From Candidatus Kuenenia stuttgartensis (GTDB lineage Bacteria > Planctomycetota > Planctomycetia > Isosphaerales > Isosphaeraceae), in contig CAMCFM010000323.1 of the NCBI GenBank assembly GCA_945874095.1, positions 1-5,695 on the forward strand: 5,695 bases of DNA, read 5' to 3'. Position 1 is the first letter of the stretch; every line of letters begins with the position of its first letter. The notes under the pieces are model-generated. The model saw only the letters and a list, made by a program, of their open reading frames with translations. It was not told where the DNA came from and did no database searches. This document shows positions 4,656 through 5,695 of the stretch, piece after piece. The position numbers and the translations under genes were made by a program.

Positions 4656-5695
4656 ATGACGCAACACGAAGCCGAGCAGGGTATTTCGAACAGCACTGGA
4701 TGGCTCAAAGCCATGGTACTCACGGCCATGGCCGCGGGGATGGGCTGGGGAATTCGGGGGCAGTATGGTCATGAATCCGGCGCGATGATCGCTGGCTGCC
4801 TTACGTCCTTGACCCTTGTTCTGCTCTTTGCACCAGGAATTTCAGCACTCTCCGCCGCTCGAGCCGCGGCCATGATGACCGTGGCGATTGGTATTGGCGG
4901 CTCTATGACATATGGCCAAACCGTTGGCCTGACTCATGATAGAGAGCTTGTTGGGAATCTGGAAGCGCTGCGTTGGGGAATGATCGGGCTGTTCATCAAA
5001 GGTGGGATCTGGATCAGTTTCTCCGCCATTTTTCTCGGTATGGGGCTGGGTGGAAAACGCTATAAACCTATTGAAATACTTGTACTTATGGTTGCCTTGG
5101 TGGGGCTGATGCTTTTGGGAATCCAACTGATAAACCGGCCGTTTGATATCGCCAACAAGATACTTCCGAAGGTCTATTTCTCAGACAGTTGGTATTTCGA
5201 GCCGAATAACGCCACGTTGAAGCCACGTCCGGAAATCTGGGGTGGGATGCTCACAGCCCTTGTGGCACTCACTTTTTACGTTCGCCTGATTCGGCGAGAT
5301 AAGCTCGCAGGACGCATGGCGATTATTGGATACATCGCAGGCGGGCTTGGTTTCTCGGGCGGCCAGTGCGTACAGGCGTTTCATGCCTGGCATCCGGAGG
5401 TTTTCACGGAAGGTGCTCTCTCCATGTTCCGCGATTATTTCGCTTATTTCAACTGGTGGAACATGATGGAGACCAGTTTTGGCCTGATATTTGGCTCGAT
5501 TCTGGGCCTTGGACTTTGGGCGAATCGCCACCTGATCTCATCGGATACGGCCACTCCAGAAGTCTCGATCAAGCCTGAATGGGAGGTCTTGCTTGTGGTG
5601 GTTCACACGATCCTGCTGATATGTGCAGAGTTCGTAAAACTACCTTCAAGTCTTTGGCTCATATCACGATACATTGAATTTGGGTTGGTTATGGC
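4656..5695 (+). CDS. Polytopic membrane protein of unknown function, 3' end missing
   Basis: An ATG at 4656 with AAGG at 4643-4646 (9-nt gap) opens a frame that runs off the right edge after 346 codons. The product is strongly hydrophobic, with about nine or ten candidate membrane segments near residues 17-33, 43-60, 68-92, 106-129, 139-159, 195-212, 221-241, 270-290, 309-325 and 331 onward. Between them are a polar loop at 160-193 (FSDSWYFEPNN) and a Trp/aromatic-rich loop at 243-269. A related glycine motif occurs three times: AAGMGWGIRGQ (26-36), AIGIGGSMTYGQ (77-88) and AGGLGFSGGQ (228-237), each in or next to a membrane segment, with conserved-looking YGHESGAM after the first. I recall similar GWGIRGQYGHE proteins, without assigned function, from planctomycetes and related phyla. 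It is divergent from the SctQ operon, so no functional link is implied. Transport or membrane-bound catalysis are both possible. Confidence 0.85.
   Translation, partial: MTQHEAEQGISNSTGWLKAMVLTAMAAGMGWGIRGQYGHESGAMIAGCLTSLTLVLLFAPGISALSAARAAAMMTVAIGIGGSMTYGQTVGLTHDRELVGNLEALRWGMIGLFIKGGIWISFSAIFLGMGLGGKRYKPIEILVLMVALVGLMLLGIQLINRPFDIANKILPKVYFSDSWYFEPNNATLKPRPEIWGGMLTALVALTFYVRLIRRDKLAGRMAIIGYIAGGLGFSGGQCVQAFHAWHPEVFTEGALSMFRDYFAYFNWWNMMETSFGLIFGSILGLGLWANRHLISSDTATPEVSIKPEWEVLLVVVHTILLICAEFVKLPSSLWLISRYIEFGLVM

Noticed and set aside
4842..5531. Minus-strand open frames of 94 and 116 residues
   Set aside because: They lie opposite a hydrophobic membrane protein frame with a good start and ribosome binding site, and their translations show no domain.

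Overview
The window looks like a chromosomal segment of a planctomycete, possibly near Planctopirus/Rubinisphaera/Schlesneria. This rests on three things: a long low-complexity protein ending in a TlpA-type thioredoxin domain, a non-flagellar type III secretion C-ring protein (SctQ type) outside the Proteobacteria style, and a polytopic membrane protein with a GWGIRGQYGHE motif that I associate loosely with planctomycete and related genomes. No rRNA, tRNA, CRISPR array or transposase gene was seen, so the taxonomic call is an inference.

Layout, left to right. Bases 1-1842 (+) are the 3' part of a gene that is open at the left edge. It encodes a beta-sandwich-like remnant, then about 380 residues of disordered charged sequence, then a C-terminal thioredoxin domain with a WCKPC active site. 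Bases 1843-2153 separate this gene from a convergent one. They hold a terminator-like hairpin and two copies of a 42-bp hairpin-bearing repeat spaced 71 bp apart. Bases 2154-4441 (-) are a tightly coupled gene pair: a 365-residue protein of unknown function with an acidic, Asp-Ser-repeat C-terminal part, then a 397-residue SctQ-like protein (FliM-like core plus two SpoA domains) that starts with GTG inside the previous gene's stop (GTGA). The SctQ gene has a plausible internal start that would give a separate SpoA2-only product, as known for other SctQ proteins.

Bases 4442-4655 lie between divergent genes. They hold what looks like a frame-broken small gene (-), whose stop would overlap the start of the 365-residue gene as TGATG. 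They also hold a perfect 11-bp inverted repeat with a 9-nt spacer and a weak promoter for the rightward gene. Bases 4656-5695 (+) are the 5' part of a polytopic membrane protein gene, open at the right edge.

The SctQ-like protein and its partner probably belong to the cytoplasmic sorting platform of a type III secretion apparatus whose other genes are not in this window. The thioredoxin-domain and membrane proteins show no visible functional link to it. The points most worth following up are the unknown SctQ partner, the broken small gene upstream of it, the predicted internal SctQ start, and the inverted repeat in the divergent intergenic region.
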